From Bacteroidota bacterium (GTDB lineage Bacteria > Bacteroidota > Bacteroidia > Flavobacteriales > Flavobacteriaceae), in NCBI GenBank assembly GCA_018335575.1, contig JAGXRT010000015.1:1-36838 (forward strand): DNA of 36,838 nt. The letters run 5' to 3'. A model generated the notes under the pieces. It had not been told where the DNA came from, did not search any database, and worked only from the letters and a program-made list of their open reading frames with translations. A program made the translations under genes and the position numbers. Of the stretch, positions 36,709 to 36,838 are shown piece after piece. Positions within the stretch are counted from its first letter, which is position 1. Every line of letters starts with the position of its first letter.

Positions 36709-36838
36709 ATGAATAAATTAGTAGAATACATCATAAAATACCGATGGCATACTGTGGTATCCGTCTTTTTGTTAACAGTTTTCTTAGGTTTTCAGATAAC
36801 TAAACTGCATATAAATGCAGACATAATAAGCTCGTTAC
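36709..36838 (+). CDS. RND/MMPL family transporter, N-terminal fragment cut by window edge
   Basis: The ATG at 36709-36711 opens a frame that reaches the right edge (43 codons). It reads MNKLVEYIIKYRWHTVVSVF and then LLTVFLGFQITKLHINAD. The short cytoplasmic start, first membrane helix (about 14-32) and following IxxL-IxADI pattern are typical of the N-terminus of MMPL/RND exporters such as hopanoid or lipid transporters. The rest lies outside the window. It follows the TetR gene, which probably regulates it. Confidence 0.7.
   Translation, partial: MNKLVEYIIKYRWHTVVSVFLLTVFLGFQITKLHINADIISSL

Overview
The window is AT-rich chromosomal DNA from a member of the Bacteroidota, most likely a Flavobacteriia (Flavobacteriales) species. 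The reasons are the gene content and order (DUF4834-YfhO; thioesterase, dnaA, LMW phosphatase, RsmI-like methylase; dapF-GNAT-mltG next to an HtrA protease), the long form of GAPDH, monomeric isocitrate dehydrogenase, the general lack of Shine-Dalgarno sequences, and repeated matches to the Bacteroidota promoter (-33 TTG/TTTG, -7 TAnnTTTG). No tRNA, rRNA, CRISPR array, insertion sequence or prophage was seen. Most genes are core housekeeping genes.

Layout. 1-3529: an outer-membrane transporter-like gene cut by the left edge (-), then DUF4834 and a YfhO-type membrane protein (+). 3526-7242: a LytTR response regulator and a large periplasmic-propeller histidine kinase (-), with a two-copy direct repeat at the kinase promoter that looks like a LytTR operator. 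7243-7563: a 321-base intergenic region holding that operator and a possible structured small RNA. 7564-12610: a four-gene surface-polysaccharide operon (two glycosyltransferases, WecB epimerase, flippase). 12645-14245: a small secreted protein of unknown function and MurQ (-). 14309-19361: isocitrate dehydrogenase, L19 with a probable autoregulatory leader, TrmD, PrmC and an acetyltransferase (-). 19384-21933: RibD, a drug/metabolite transporter and a YigZ protein (+). 21926-25746: thioesterase (-), then dnaA, LMW phosphatase and RsmI-like methylase (+), then a lysozyme-like protein (-). 25892-28223: dapF-GNAT-mltG operon (-). 28383-31379: HtrA/DegP protease and GAPDH (+). 31457-33522: a sulfur operon (sulfide:quinone oxidoreductase, a DsrC/TusE-like carrier and a DsrE-like protein) (-) behind a Crp/Fnr-like operator. 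33737-35758: LigA (+). 35702-36838: a doubtful small membrane ORF, a TetR regulator and the start of an RND/MMPL transporter.

The most interesting points are these. First, the compact sulfide-oxidation operon has a DsrC-like carrier that keeps only the terminal cysteine, and the promoter lacks a -33 box but has a 22-bp Crp/Fnr-like palindrome. Second, the LytTR kinase promoter carries direct repeats with exactly 21-bp periodicity. Third, five unrelated genes (the LytTR kinase, murQ, trmD, ribD, dapF) have a TAnnTTTG -7 element only 4-5 nt before the start codon, which predicts leaderless mRNAs. Fourth, the rplS 5' leader folds in a way that suggests L19 feedback control. Fifth, there is a candidate 6S-like RNA upstream of the polysaccharide operon. 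All motif work was done by eye. Promoters and RNA structures are predictions.
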